From Sphingomonadales bacterium (lineage in GTDB: Bacteria; Pseudomonadota; Alphaproteobacteria; Sphingomonadales; Sphingomonadaceae), in contig JAAFIB010000004.1 in NCBI GenBank assembly GCA_013297725.1, positions 22,955 through 86,954 of the forward strand: a stretch of DNA of 64,000 nt. Reading direction: 5' to 3'. The first letter of the stretch is position 1, and every line of letters starts with the position of its first letter. Under the pieces are notes generated by a model that ran no database searches, was not told the origin of the DNA, and saw only the letters and a list, made by a program, of their open reading frames with translations. A program made the translations under genes and the position numbers. This document shows, in pieces, positions 9,393-18,209 of this stretch.

Positions 9393-10208
9393 TCAGGATT
9401 TTTTGCGCGCCTTTGCAACTGCTTGGCTCAGCGTGTCATAGCCCAATGCGCCTTCCATAATCTGGTCGCCGATGATGAAGGTTGGTGTGCCGTTGACGCC
9501 AAGCTTTTGCATCATGGCAAGGTTGGCTTCGATTTCGGCGGTAACAGCGTCGCTGTTTGCGTCAGCTTGGGCTTTGGCCATATCCAGCCCGGCTTTTTGT
9601 GCTGCGGTCCTTATTGATGCATCGCTGGGCTTATCGCCTGAGAACATCGCATCATGAAAAGCTTTATGTTTGCCCTGTTTTGCCGCAGCCAGCGCCCATT
9701 TGGCGGCATCCCTGCTGGTGTCGGACAGGATTGGCACTTCGCGGAAGACAACACGCAGATTTTTGTCCGCGCCAATCATTTTCTGCACATCAGCAACGCT
9801 CGATCGGCAGAACCCGCAGTTGTAATCGGTAAACTCGACCAGCGTTACGTCGCCGTTAGGATTGCCATCGACCGCACCCGCAAAGGCTGCCTTTAAGGCG
9901 CTACCAGCGGAGTCGAGCCGTTTGACTAACGCGCGCTGTTCCAGGATTTGCGCTGCTTCGGTAAGGATTTCGGGGTTTTCCAGGATGTATGCGCGCACAA
10001 CAGCTTCGGTCGCTTTGCGATCTGCGTCTGACATTCCGGCAGCTGCCCCGGCGCGTTCTGCAGCGATGCGGGCCGCTTGCGAACTGTCGCTGCCATCGGC
10101 ACTATTGCTTTGCGAATACAGATAGCCACCGCCTGCGCCCAATAAAGCGAGTGCGCCCATTGCGGCAAAAAGGGGGGTGCGGCTTGTGCTGGCTTCGGTC
10201 TTAGTCAT
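9393..10208 (-). CDS. DsbA-family thiol:disulfide oxidoreductase, membrane-anchored
   Basis: A 271-residue protein with an N-terminal transmembrane anchor (residues 12-32) and a thioredoxin-like domain carrying the active-site motif CGFC within VEFTDYNCGFCRSS. The cis-Pro loop appears as VNGTPTFIIGDQ, and the sequence resembles the Com1/ScsC/BdbD branch of DsbA proteins. A helical segment before the domain (AAERAGAAAGMSDADRKATEAVV) fits the oligomerisation region of that branch. It probably forms or shuffles disulfides in the periplasm. It lies 19 nt downstream of the M48 peptidase gene on the same strand. Confidence 0.87.
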   Translation of the reverse strand: MTKTEASTSRTPLFAAMGALALLGAGGGYLYSQSNSADGSDSSQAARIAAERAGAAAGMSDADRKATEAVVRAYILENPEILTEAAQILEQRALVKRLDSAGSALKAAFAGAVDGNPNGDVTLVEFTDYNCGFCRSSVADVQKMIGADKNLRVVFREVPILSDTSRDAAKWALAAAKQGKHKAFHDAMFSGDKPSDASIRTAAQKAGLDMAKAQADANSDAVTAEIEANLAMMQKLGVNGTPTFIIGDQIMEGALGYDTLSQAVAKARKKS

Positions 10209-10227
10209 CCCGCGCCTTTACCCGCGA

Positions 10228-11601
10228 TCATCGGCGCTTGTCACGCAACTTTGTGATTTCGGCTTCGGCGACAAGCTTGATGTCTTGCGCCCTGATCCAG
10301 TCTTGCGAATATTCCGGCAGACCGGCCATTGCCTCTGCGGCATTGGGTAGGGCCAGCTGCGGTGCATTTTCCATCATATAGCGTTCTGCGCTGGCAAGTG
10401 CCGCGCGCGAAAGATCGCCTTTCGCTTCATAGACAACGCCCAGTTGATACCAAGCAAACGGGTTGCGGTTGTCTTTGACAACGGCAGCCCTCAGCACGCG
10501 TTCAGCTTCTTCCAGATTGGCTTTGTCCTCGGTCGCGATCAGGGCGTGGCCGAATACACCTGCGATCAACGGCTGATTACCGGTGATTTCAACCGCTTTG
10601 CGCAGCGATTGCAGTGCCTCAGCAGGGCGACCGGATTCCAGCAATATCTGCCCATAGAGCTCCAGGAAATATGGATCATCGGGACTTTTCGCGATCAAAG
10701 CATCGGCCTCATCCAGCGCTTTTTGCGGATAGGCGGCTTTGTGCCAAGCATAGGCGCGGGCATAATGCGCAGGGATGCTCTTGTCGCTTTCGGGATAGTC
10801 GCGGAACGTTGCGTTTGGTTCAGCAATAAAGCCGGCAAGCTTTGCCTTAACACGCTTAAAATCCGCTTCCCATTTGGCGTTAAGCGGTTTGTTCCACGCA
10901 GGGTCGGCTTGATATGTGTCTTCCAACACAGTCACGCGCTCACCCGATAATGGATGGGTGCGGTCGTAGCTGTCGGTTTGCGCAATGCCGAGGCGGAATT
11001 CATAATTCTGCAGCTTTTTGAAAAAGCTGATCGAGCCTTTGCCGGTAATTCCTGCAGCAGAAAGATACCGCGCGCCCGATGCGTCCGCCACGCTTTCCTG
11101 CACACGGCTAAACGCAAGGAACTTGCCAAGAGCGGCTTGTTGCCCCGCCTGCATGATCGCCATGCCCGCTTCGCCTGCACCTGCGGCAATTGCGGCGGCG
11201 GCCAGAACTAGGCTGATGATTGAGATATTGCCCGCCGCGGACGCGCCTTCGCTATAGCGGATAACGTGGCCGCCCTCGATATGGCCAAGCTCGTGCGCGA
11301 TTACGCCCTGAACTTCATTGGCTGTGGACGCGGTATTGATCAGGCCCGAATGGAGATAAACTGTTTGCCCGCCCGCAACAAAGGCGTTGATCGATTTGTC
11401 GTTGATCAAAACGATCTCGACATTGGCAGGATCTAATTTGGCGGCACGGATCAAAGGCTCCGATATTTCTTTGAAAAATGCCTCAGTCTCTGCGTCGCGC
11501 AGGATTGACTGGGCCATTGCGGGCTGCACCATAAGTGTCAGAGCAGCGATTGTCGCAACGATGCGGCGGATAAACGCGCCGCTGGAAATGAAAAAGGCCA
11601 T
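10228..11601 (-). CDS. M48 metallopeptidase with C-terminal TPRs (BepA/YfgC-like)
   Basis: The zinc-binding motif HELGHIEGGH (residues near 108-117) and the downstream E in the ESVADASG segment identify a gluzincin of family M48. Four or five TPR units fill the C-terminal half, the layout of BepA, a periplasmic protease/chaperone for outer-membrane assembly. The ATG at 11601 (MAFFISSGAFIRR) opens a signal peptide ending in PAMA-Q. That ATG lies in the 3' arm of an apparent intrinsic terminator that follows rne, which is unusual. The frame remains open upstream to 11715, but those residues do not look coding. About 457 residues. Confidence 0.86.
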   Translation of the reverse strand: MAFFISSGAFIRRIVATIAALTLMVQPAMAQSILRDAETEAFFKEISEPLIRAAKLDPANVEIVLINDKSINAFVAGGQTVYLHSGLINTASTANEVQGVIAHELGHIEGGHVIRYSEGASAAGNISIISLVLAAAAIAAGAGEAGMAIMQAGQQAALGKFLAFSRVQESVADASGARYLSAAGITGKGSISFFKKLQNYEFRLGIAQTDSYDRTHPLSGERVTVLEDTYQADPAWNKPLNAKWEADFKRVKAKLAGFIAEPNATFRDYPESDKSIPAHYARAYAWHKAAYPQKALDEADALIAKSPDDPYFLELYGQILLESGRPAEALQSLRKAVEITGNQPLIAGVFGHALIATEDKANLEEAERVLRAAVVKDNRNPFAWYQLGVVYEAKGDLSRAALASAERYMMENAPQLALPNAAEAMAGLPEYSQDWIRAQDIKLVAEAEITKLRDKRR

Positions 11602-11619
11602 ACACACGGCATGGCCTTT
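11591..11619 (-). terminator. Intrinsic terminator-like hairpin overlapping the M48 start codon
   Basis: On the minus strand AAAGGCCAT and ATGGCCTTT form a perfect 9-bp stem with a 9-nt loop, directly followed by a T-run (CCTTTTTCATTT). It lies about 75-105 nt beyond the rne stop. The ATG of the M48 gene is the first three bases of the 3' arm, so a terminated transcript could not express that gene. Confidence 0.65.
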
Positions 11620-11660
11620 CACAGATGAACACGCAATGAAGAAATTGTCGCGTTTTGTAT

Positions 11661-11685
11661 AGCCGGAGCTGAAGTAGCTCCGGCT
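11661..11685 (-). other. 10-bp stem-loop just after the rne stop
   Basis: AGCCGGAGCT and AGCTCCGGCT pair perfectly around a 5-nt loop, starting 8 nt after the rne stop codon. No T-run follows, so it is more likely a 3'-end stabilising structure for the rne message than a terminator by itself. The T-rich terminator lies about 40 nt further on. Confidence 0.55.
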
Positions 11686-11693
11686 AGATAGGT

Positions 11694-14294
11694 TTACCCA
11701 AAGGTCCGCGACCACCAGCCTGCACGTGGCGGGCCATCGGTGGCAGTGTCTTCTGACGCTGCCGACGTTGCCGCAGCGTTATCGGGCTTTGCAGTAGCCT
11801 TTTTGGCACGCGTTTTCGGTTTAGCCACAGCCGGTTCTGGAGCAGCTTCTGCAACGACTTCAACCTCGACAGGCACTTCTGCCGTTTTGGCTTTGGCACG
11901 CGCCCGGCTTTTGGGCTTAGGCGCAGCTGCTTCTTCGGCGGGGGCTGCGGGAGCTTCTACCTCTACGGCCACATCCGCTGCTTTCGCACGGCTACGACGT
12001 TTTGGCTTCGGCGCGTCTTCGACAGGTGCGGCCTCGGCAACTTCGACGGGAGCCGCCTCGACGCTTGCTTCCTCGGTTGCACCATCGGCTGGCTTCCTGC
12101 CGCCACGACGCGGACGGCGCGGTCTGCGGGCTTTGCCTTCGGTTCCTTCGCCTTCAGCAGCTGGCTCGGCTGCTTCTGTAGTTTCGGTTGCCTCGGAGGC
12201 TTCGCCTTCTTGACCCTCAGCCTGCTCCTCACGGTCCTGATTGCGACCGCCGCGACGTCCACGCCGACGACGTTTGCGCTTGCCGCGTTCTTCGCCATCT
12301 TCGCGTGGCGCACGGGCTTCGCGGGGCTCGCGTGCTTCTTCGGCTTCTTCCTCGTCAAAGATGTCGTCTTCGATATCGTCGATATCGTCGTCCATCTCGA
12401 TGATTGGCGCCATAGGTTCGGGGCGTTCAGGGCGCGGGCCAGCGGCGGAGACCACCATCTTGGCACCTTCGACTTCGCCATTCGGCAGAACCGCGACCTC
12501 AACATGATAGCGCGCCTCGATCTGGGCGAGTTCGGCGCGTTTGTTGTTCAGGATGTAGATTGTTGCTTCTTGGCTCGCCTGCAGCGTAATCTGGCTGCCA
12601 TGACCGCGTGCCGCCTCTTCCTCAATCAAACGCAGCGCAGACAGCGCCGATGACGATGCAGTGCGGACAAGGCCTGTGCCTTCGCAATGCGGGCAAACAC
12701 GCGTTGATGCCTCCAGCACGCCGGTACGCAAACGCTGACGGCTCATTTCCATCAGGCCAAAGCTAGAGATGCGGCCAACCTGAATGCGCGCACGGTCGTG
12801 CTTCAACGCTTCTTTCATGGCACGCTCGACTTTGCGGGCGTTTGAATGATGGTCCATGTCGATGAAATCGATCACGACCAATCCGGCCATATCGCGCAGA
12901 CGCAACTGACGGGCAATCTCGCGCGCCGCTTCTAAATTCGTCGACAGCGCAGTCTGTTCAATGCCGTGCTCTTTGGTTGAACGGCCAGAGTTGATATCGA
13001 TGGAAACCAACGCCTCGGTCGGGTTGATGACGATATAGCCACCCGATTTCAGCTGGACGATCGGCTGATACATCGCGTTCAGCTGATCCTCGACACCGTA
13101 ACGCTGGAACAGCGAAACGGGGTCGGCATAATGTTGCACCCGCTTTGAATGGCTGGGCATTAACAGCTTCATAAAGTCCTTGGCGGCTTTATATCCGTCC
13201 GGGCCTTCGACGATCACATCCTCAATATCTTTGTTATAAATATCACGGATCGCGCGCTTAATCAGATCGCTGTCGGTGTGGATCAGCATCGGTGCTGCAC
13301 CAGAAAGCGTGCGTTCGCGCACTTCATCCCACAGGCGTGCGAGGTAATCAAAGTCGCGCTTAATCTCTGGTTTAGTGCGGGCAAGGCCGGCAGTGCGGAT
13401 GATGCAGCCCATGGTTGCGGGCAAGTTCATGTCCGATACGATGGTTTTCAAACGCTTGCGATCGCCTGCGCTATGGATTTTACGGCTGATGCCGCCGCCA
13501 TGCGATGTGTTAGGCATCAACACACAGTAACGGCCAGCAAGGCTAAGATAGGTGGTGAGAGCCGCGCCTTTATTACCGCGTTCTTCCTTTACCACTTGCA
13601 CCAGCAAAACCTGGCGGCGGTGAATTACGTCCTGAATTTTATATCGGCGGCGCAGGTTCATGCGCTTGGTGCGAGCCTCGTCACTGGCCTTGGGCGCATT
13701 GCTGCGTCCACCACCACCTTTGCCGCGACGACGACGATTGCCACCGCGACGACCGCGACCATCTTCTTCGTTTTCTTCGCGACTGGATTCGTCATCGCCA
13801 TTTTCGTCATCATGATGGTCGTCGTCACCATTGGCATCAAGGTCGGGCTCTTGGCCTTCGCTGATGTCGAACGTGTCGATGCGTTCGTCGCTTTCAACTT
13901 CGATGATATCGCTATCTTCATCGTCGACCGCTTCCGACCGCATCAGGCCAGAGGGTTCATCCTCTTCGGCTTCTTCTTGCTCGCGCAGAGCAGCTTCTTC
14001 GGCCGCAGCCTCTGCTTCTTCGGCAAGTAGCCGTTCACGGTCTTCGCGTGGGATCTGGTAATAATCGGGGTGGATTTCGCTAAACGCCAAAAACCCGTGG
14101 CGGTTGCCACCATAATCGATGAAGGCCGCTTGCAGCGACGGTTCAACGCGGGTTACTTTGGCGAGATAGATGTTGCCTTTGAGCTGCTTGTGCTCGGCAG
14201 ATTCGAAATCAAACTCCTCAATCCGGTTTCCTGTGACGACTGCGACCCGGGTTTCCTCCCGGTGCCGCGCATCGATTAGCATACGCGTGGTCAT
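11694..14294 (-). CDS. rne: Ribonuclease E
   Basis: An 866-residue RNase E/G. The N-terminus MTTRMLIDARHREETRVAVV starts the S1/RNase H-like fold, followed by a large acidic/Arg-rich insertion (about residues 100-200) typical of alphaproteobacteria. The catalytic DNase I-like Asp residues lie in VVIDFIDMDHH, and the Zn-link CPHCEGTG is present. The non-catalytic tail beyond residue about 620 is rich in Arg, Glu and Ala. It carries three tandem units beginning KPKRRSRAK, KPKSRARAK and KPKTRAKK, probably RNA-binding arginine/lysine-rich patches of the degradosome scaffold. The Shine-Dalgarno is occluded by a hairpin (14302-14318). It is divergent from amiC, with a 500-bp intergenic region. Confidence 0.95.
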   Translation of the reverse strand: MTTRMLIDARHREETRVAVVTGNRIEEFDFESAEHKQLKGNIYLAKVTRVEPSLQAAFIDYGGNRHGFLAFSEIHPDYYQIPREDRERLLAEEAEAAAEEAALREQEEAEEDEPSGLMRSEAVDDEDSDIIEVESDERIDTFDISEGQEPDLDANGDDDHHDDENGDDESSREENEEDGRGRRGGNRRRRGKGGGGRSNAPKASDEARTKRMNLRRRYKIQDVIHRRQVLLVQVVKEERGNKGAALTTYLSLAGRYCVLMPNTSHGGGISRKIHSAGDRKRLKTIVSDMNLPATMGCIIRTAGLARTKPEIKRDFDYLARLWDEVRERTLSGAAPMLIHTDSDLIKRAIRDIYNKDIEDVIVEGPDGYKAAKDFMKLLMPSHSKRVQHYADPVSLFQRYGVEDQLNAMYQPIVQLKSGGYIVINPTEALVSIDINSGRSTKEHGIEQTALSTNLEAAREIARQLRLRDMAGLVVIDFIDMDHHSNARKVERAMKEALKHDRARIQVGRISSFGLMEMSRQRLRTGVLEASTRVCPHCEGTGLVRTASSSALSALRLIEEEAARGHGSQITLQASQEATIYILNNKRAELAQIEARYHVEVAVLPNGEVEGAKMVVSAAGPRPERPEPMAPIIEMDDDIDDIEDDIFDEEEAEEAREPREARAPREDGEERGKRKRRRRGRRGGRNQDREEQAEGQEGEASEATETTEAAEPAAEGEGTEGKARRPRRPRRGGRKPADGATEEASVEAAPVEVAEAAPVEDAPKPKRRSRAKAADVAVEVEAPAAPAEEAAAPKPKSRARAKAKTAEVPVEVEVVAEAAPEPAVAKPKTRAKKATAKPDNAAATSAASEDTATDGPPRAGWWSRTFG

Positions 14295-14301
14295 TATATA
14301 T

Positions 14302-14318
14302 ACTCCGCGCGGCGGAGT
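14302..14318 (-). promoter_or_regulatory. Hairpin sequestering the rne Shine-Dalgarno
   Basis: On the minus strand ACTCCGC, loop CGC and GCGGAGT form a perfect 7-bp stem. The 3' arm holds GGAG, 8 nt before the rne ATG, and the spacer is the AU-rich ATATATA. The stem would block ribosome loading until opened. The AU-rich single strand is the kind of site RNase E cuts, which would suit autoregulation. The structure is seen; the regulation is inferred. Confidence 0.55.
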
Positions 14319-14796
14319 GCGCTACCTGCGGCAGCGCTGCGCCGCGATTTTCTGTTGAATAAAAGTGAAGGCCAGACGCGCCCCGGCGCAAAGCGCCCGA
14401 CGTCTGACCAGTGGATAAAAATGCGAATGTGTCTGCTACGCGAGCATCGCGGGCGCAATTGGCGCGGGCGTAATTCACCGCCAACACACCTGACCCAGTC
14501 GGGACGGTGGAGGAGGGAATTTTATGCAACATGCAGCATCAACCTGTAATAATGCCGGAAAAATTAGGTTCCGGCCAAAAAGACGCGCCGCTAAATACGT
14601 GGCTATCGTCCTGCAAACTGCTAGCACCCTATAATAAGGACGGCAAGGGCGGCGCGTCATTAATTCGTCACCTGTCAGTTCTCTGTCATCCTAACTGTCA
14701 AAATTATGACTAATGCGCCGTTAACCGCATCTCGATACCGGGCTTTACGACTGTATCCTTAATGACAGCTTCATCATCGCGATGGAGTGAATTCTA
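14319..14796. other. rne-amiC divergent intergenic region
   Basis: No credible coding frame lies in this stretch. It should hold the rne 5' leader and both promoters. The half nearest rne is GC-rich with several short inverted repeats (for example GCAGCGCTGC near 14331-14340), and the half nearest amiC is less GC-rich and holds PHO-box-like repeats. The amiC ribosome-binding site GGAG lies about 11 nt before its GTG start. Confidence 0.5.
14672..14700 (+). promoter_or_regulatory. PHO-box-like direct repeats
   Basis: CTGTCAG, a 4-nt spacer and CTGTCAT match the canonical PhoB box (two 7-nt repeats at 11-nt spacing). A third CTGTCA follows at 12 nt. The array ends about 96 bp before the amiC start and about 380 bp from the rne start. 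Binding by PhoB is inferred from the match. Confidence 0.5.
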
Positions 14797-16056
14797 GTGA
14801 CAGCGAAAAAATTCTGGACCGCAGGCGGGCAACAGCTACATAAACCGGTAATGTTTGCTCCGGCTTTCTTTCTCGCGTCGCTGTTTATGGGCGGACCTGC
14901 TGATGCAGGGACGATAAAGTCGGTAACGACCGATCACGATAAAGTTGTAATCACTTTTGACGATGTGGTGAACAAAGCATCGGTTTTTGGCCTTGCCGGT
15001 CCGAATCGGATTGCGATTGATCTGGTCGGTGCGACCGTTGGGGGTGCTTCACCTGCAGGCGGTGCGTTTAAGAATGTGCGTCAGGGGCAGTTCGATCCCA
15101 ATACTGCGCGGCTGGTGCTTGACCTAGATTATCCGGCCAAGGTTGGCGGCGGCAGTTTTTCTGCTGATGGCAAAACGTTGACCCTTTCGGTTATTCCAAC
15201 CACTGCGGCTGGTTTCCTCGATTGGCTGGGCCTTGGGCGTAAAGATTTTGACCCGCCTGAATCGTTCCGGTCAAAAAAAGTCAGCCAGTATGAAGTTACA
15301 GCGCCGATTGCCAAAGCAGGCAGCATGCGCGGGCTGCCGAAAATCTATGGCCCCGCCGATGCGCGGCTGCCTTTGGTTGTTATTGATGCAGGTCATGGCG
15401 GGCACGATCCCGGCGCAATTAGCCCGCATGGCGGTGCGCGCGAAAAGGATGTGACGCTAGCGATTGCGCGGGCGACGCGCGATGAATTGTTGAAAACAGG
15501 CCGTGTCCGTGTGGCCCTGACCCGTGACGGCGATAGCTTTATTGTCTTGCAAGACCGGTTTGGCATAGCGCGCAAGATGAAGGCAGACCTGTTCATGTCG
15601 ATCCACGCCGACAGCGCAGAGAATCAGACCGCGCGCGGCGGCAGTGTTTATACGCTGTCGGAGGTCGCATCTGATCGCGAAGCACAACGATTTGCGGCGC
15701 GCGAAAACAAATCGGATATCATCAATGGCGTCAATCTAGGCGGGGCGGACGTAAACGTGTCCTCGATTTTGATCGATCTGACGCAGCGTGAAACTATGAA
15801 TGTATCGGCAGGCTTTGCCAAGTTGCTGTTGCGCGAAGCTGAACCGAATATGGTTCTGCGCGGTACTGCGCACAAATTTGCATCGTTTATTGTGCTAAAG
15901 GCACCTGATACGCCTTCGGTGCTGTTTGAAACTGGCTTTTTAAGCAACGCAGATGATGCAGCGTTTTTGACGACTGGGGCAGGACGGCAAAGCGTAGCCA
16001 GGTCTATATCGAGTGCGGTTCAAGCGCATTTCGCGCGCCGTGTTGCAATCGACTAA
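14797..16056 (+). CDS. amiC: N-acetylmuramoyl-L-alanine amidase, AMIN + Amidase_3 (AmiC-like)
   Basis: The GTG at 14797 is preceded by GGAG. A signal peptide ending near PADA-G leads to an AMIN domain (about residues 40-130) and then a zinc amidase of the Amidase_3 family. It shows VVIDAGHGGHDPGA, the metal-binding Glu in AREKDV, SIHADSA and the catalytic Glu of LFETGFLSN. It cleaves the stem peptide from MurNAc during cell separation. The position next to rne, ahead of dnaX, fits sphingomonads, where a penicillin-binding protein gene often follows; here dnaX follows instead. The upstream PHO-box-like repeats hint at phosphate control. Confidence 0.92.
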   Translation: MTAKKFWTAGGQQLHKPVMFAPAFFLASLFMGGPADAGTIKSVTTDHDKVVITFDDVVNKASVFGLAGPNRIAIDLVGATVGGASPAGGAFKNVRQGQFDPNTARLVLDLDYPAKVGGGSFSADGKTLTLSVIPTTAAGFLDWLGLGRKDFDPPESFRSKKVSQYEVTAPIAKAGSMRGLPKIYGPADARLPLVVIDAGHGGHDPGAISPHGGAREKDVTLAIARATRDELLKTGRVRVALTRDGDSFIVLQDRFGIARKMKADLFMSIHADSAENQTARGGSVYTLSEVASDREAQRFAARENKSDIINGVNLGGADVNVSSILIDLTQRETMNVSAGFAKLLLREAEPNMVLRGTAHKFASFIVLKAPDTPSVLFETGFLSNADDAAFLTTGAGRQSVARSISSAVQAHFARRVAID

Positions 16057-16113
16057 AACGAAAACGCGAAACAGCCTTCGACAAAATTTGCGGATGGTTC
16101 TAATGCCGCATTG

Positions 16114-17832
16114 ATGGATGATTCACTGCCAATGGATGATATGGGTCGCGACCCGGATATGCCCGATGATGCGTTGGGGCTGGGCCTTACCCCCGCACCT
16201 TCTGTGACTACCGCCCCATCGACACCATACCGTGTGCTGGCGCGCAAATACCGGCCGCAGAATTTTTCGCAGTTAATCGGCCAAGATGCGATGGTGCAGA
16301 CATTGGGCAACGCGATTAAGCGTGACCGGCTGGCGCATGCATTTTTGATGACCGGCGTGCGCGGTGTTGGCAAAACATCGACCGCGCGACTGATTGCAAA
16401 GGCGATGAACTGCATCGGTCCAGACGGGCAGGGCGGGCCGACGATTGATCCGTGCGGCGTTTGCGAACCGTGCGTTGCGATTGCCGAGGGACGCCATATC
16501 GATGTGATCGAAATGGATGCTGCCAGCCATACCGGCGTTGACGATGTGCGCGAAATTATTGAGGCGGTGCGCTATGCTGCGGTATCGGCGCGCTATAAAA
16601 TCTATATCATCGACGAAGTTCACATGCTGTCGAAGAACGCGTTTAACGCGTTGCTAAAAACGCTGGAAGAACCGCCGCCGCATGTAAAGTTCCTGTTCGC
16701 GACGACCGAGGTAAACAAAGTGCCGATTACGGTGCTATCGCGGTGTCAGCGATTTGACCTGAAACGGATTTCGGTTGAGGCTTTGGCTGATAACTTTCGG
16801 ATGATCTGCACTGCAGAGGGTGTTGAAGCCGAAGACGAAGCGTTGACCATTATTGCGCAAGCCGCAGAGGGTTCGGCGCGCGATGGCCAGTCTATTCTCG
16901 ACCAAGCCATCGCCCATGCCGATATGGACGGCGACGGCAAAGTCACAGCGAACCAGCTGCGGACAATGTTGGGTCTGTCTGATCGGTCAGCGGTGCGCCG
17001 GTTGTTCGGAATGTTGCTATCGGGTGAGGCGCAAAATGTGTTGGCAGAGGCGCGGGCGCAATATGCACTGGGCGTTGAACCAGCAGCGACATTGGCGGGG
17101 TTGCTGCGCGAAGTGCATCTGGTGACTTTGGCTAAGCTGGGCAGTCCGCATGATCCGGCATTACCCGAAGAGGCGCGGGTGGCGATTGAACGCTGGTCGG
17201 ATCAATTGTCGTTCCCGATGCTGCACCGTTTGTGGCAGTTGCTGTTAAAAGGGCATGAGGAAGTCAGCCGTGCTGCATTGCCGCTGGAAAGCTGTGACAT
17301 GGCGCTTTTGCGTGTGTTGCACGGGGCGAGCATGCCCGATCCGGGCGAGCTGGCGCGAATGTTAAAAGAGGGTGGCGCTGCTATCTCGCCGCCTGCTCCG
17401 GCGCAAAATGCTGCACCTATTGCTGCGCAGCAAAACTCGACTGTGAACGTATTGCCGGGTGATTTTGCGGGCTTGCTTAAACTGCTCGGCGAGAACGGGC
17501 ATGTGATGCTTGAATCCACATTGCACGATGTGATGCGCGTGATTGAATATGCGCCGCCGTTGCTGGCGTATCAATTGGCAGGGCCAGTGATGCCAGGCTT
17601 TGATGTGCAGCTGCGCGATGCGTTGATGCAGGTGACGGGGCAACGCTGGGATCTTGAAGAACGCAGCGGCGAAGCACCGCCTACGTTCCTTGAAAACCAG
17701 CAAGCAGCAATGCAAGCGGCGAGACAGGAAATTTTAGACTCGCCATTGGTGAAGGCTGCACAAGATGCTTTCCCTGAAGCTAAAATCGATTTCGACAATA
17801 TCGAAGATATCATACGGAGTGCCACGGCATGA
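16114..17832 (+). CDS. dnaX: DNA polymerase III subunits gamma/tau
   Basis: A 572-residue clamp-loader ATPase. It has the Walker A GVRGVGKTS, the four-cysteine zinc site (C in KAMNC plus DPCGVCEPC), Walker B YIIDEVHML, the sensor region FATTE and the SRC arginine-finger motif (LSRCQRFD). A 40-residue acidic N-terminal extension precedes the ATPase core, as is common in alphaproteobacteria. The ATG at 16114 and a TTG at 16111 are both possible. No slippery A-run for an internal frameshift was seen in the Walker-to-tau region, so a separate gamma form is not evident. The stop overlaps the ybaB start (ATGA). Confidence 0.95.
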   Translation: MDDSLPMDDMGRDPDMPDDALGLGLTPAPSVTTAPSTPYRVLARKYRPQNFSQLIGQDAMVQTLGNAIKRDRLAHAFLMTGVRGVGKTSTARLIAKAMNCIGPDGQGGPTIDPCGVCEPCVAIAEGRHIDVIEMDAASHTGVDDVREIIEAVRYAAVSARYKIYIIDEVHMLSKNAFNALLKTLEEPPPHVKFLFATTEVNKVPITVLSRCQRFDLKRISVEALADNFRMICTAEGVEAEDEALTIIAQAAEGSARDGQSILDQAIAHADMDGDGKVTANQLRTMLGLSDRSAVRRLFGMLLSGEAQNVLAEARAQYALGVEPAATLAGLLREVHLVTLAKLGSPHDPALPEEARVAIERWSDQLSFPMLHRLWQLLLKGHEEVSRAALPLESCDMALLRVLHGASMPDPGELARMLKEGGAAISPPAPAQNAAPIAAQQNSTVNVLPGDFAGLLKLLGENGHVMLESTLHDVMRVIEYAPPLLAYQLAGPVMPGFDVQLRDALMQVTGQRWDLEERSGEAPPTFLENQQAAMQAARQEILDSPLVKAAQDAFPEAKIDFDNIEDIIRSATA

Positions 17833-18164
17833 AAAGCATGGAAGACATGATCAAAGCCGCGCAAGAAGCGGCCCAGACCATTCAGAAACAAATGGACGAA
17901 GCGCAGATCACGCTCGACAAGATCGAGGTTGAGGGTGTGTCCGGTGGTGGGCTGGTTAAGGTTCGTGCCAGTGCAAAGGGTCGCATCATCGGCCTTGCCA
18001 TCGACGACAGCCTGATTGTGCCCGCCGATAAACAAATGTTGGAAGACCTAGTCGTTGCCGCATTTAATGACGCCCGCGAAAAGGCCGATGCGGCAAGTAA
18101 CGCGGAAATGGGCAAAATGTCCACCGGCCTACCGCTGCCCCCGGGGTTCAAGCTGCCGTTCTAG
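17829..18164 (+). CDS. ybaB: YbaB/EbfC nucleoid-associated protein
   Basis: A 111-residue helical dimer-forming DNA-binding protein. The family pattern is evident: an N-terminal amphipathic helix (MEDMIKAAQEAAQTIQKQMD), the VEGVSGGGLVKVRASAKGRI strand region and a Gly/Pro-rich tail (GLPLPPGFKLPF). It overlaps dnaX by 4 nt, the usual dnaX-ybaB order. recR, which commonly follows, is absent here, and lon begins 115 nt further on. Confidence 0.93.
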   Translation: MKSMEDMIKAAQEAAQTIQKQMDEAQITLDKIEVEGVSGGGLVKVRASAKGRIIGLAIDDSLIVPADKQMLEDLVVAAFNDAREKADAASNAEMGKMSTGLPLPPGFKLPF

Positions 18165-18209
18165 CGGCGGTTTTTCCCCAACAAATCCACGCACTTTAGC
18201 GCTTTGCCA

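Noticed and set aside
11740..12213. 157-codon frame on the plus strand, rich in Ala and Ser
   Set aside because: It is antisense to the low-complexity RNase E tail. Its composition mirrors the repeats of the real gene, and there is no ribosome-binding site.
13278..14030. 250-codon plus-strand frame inside rne
   Set aside because: Antisense to the conserved RNase E catalytic and acidic regions; no domain of its own.
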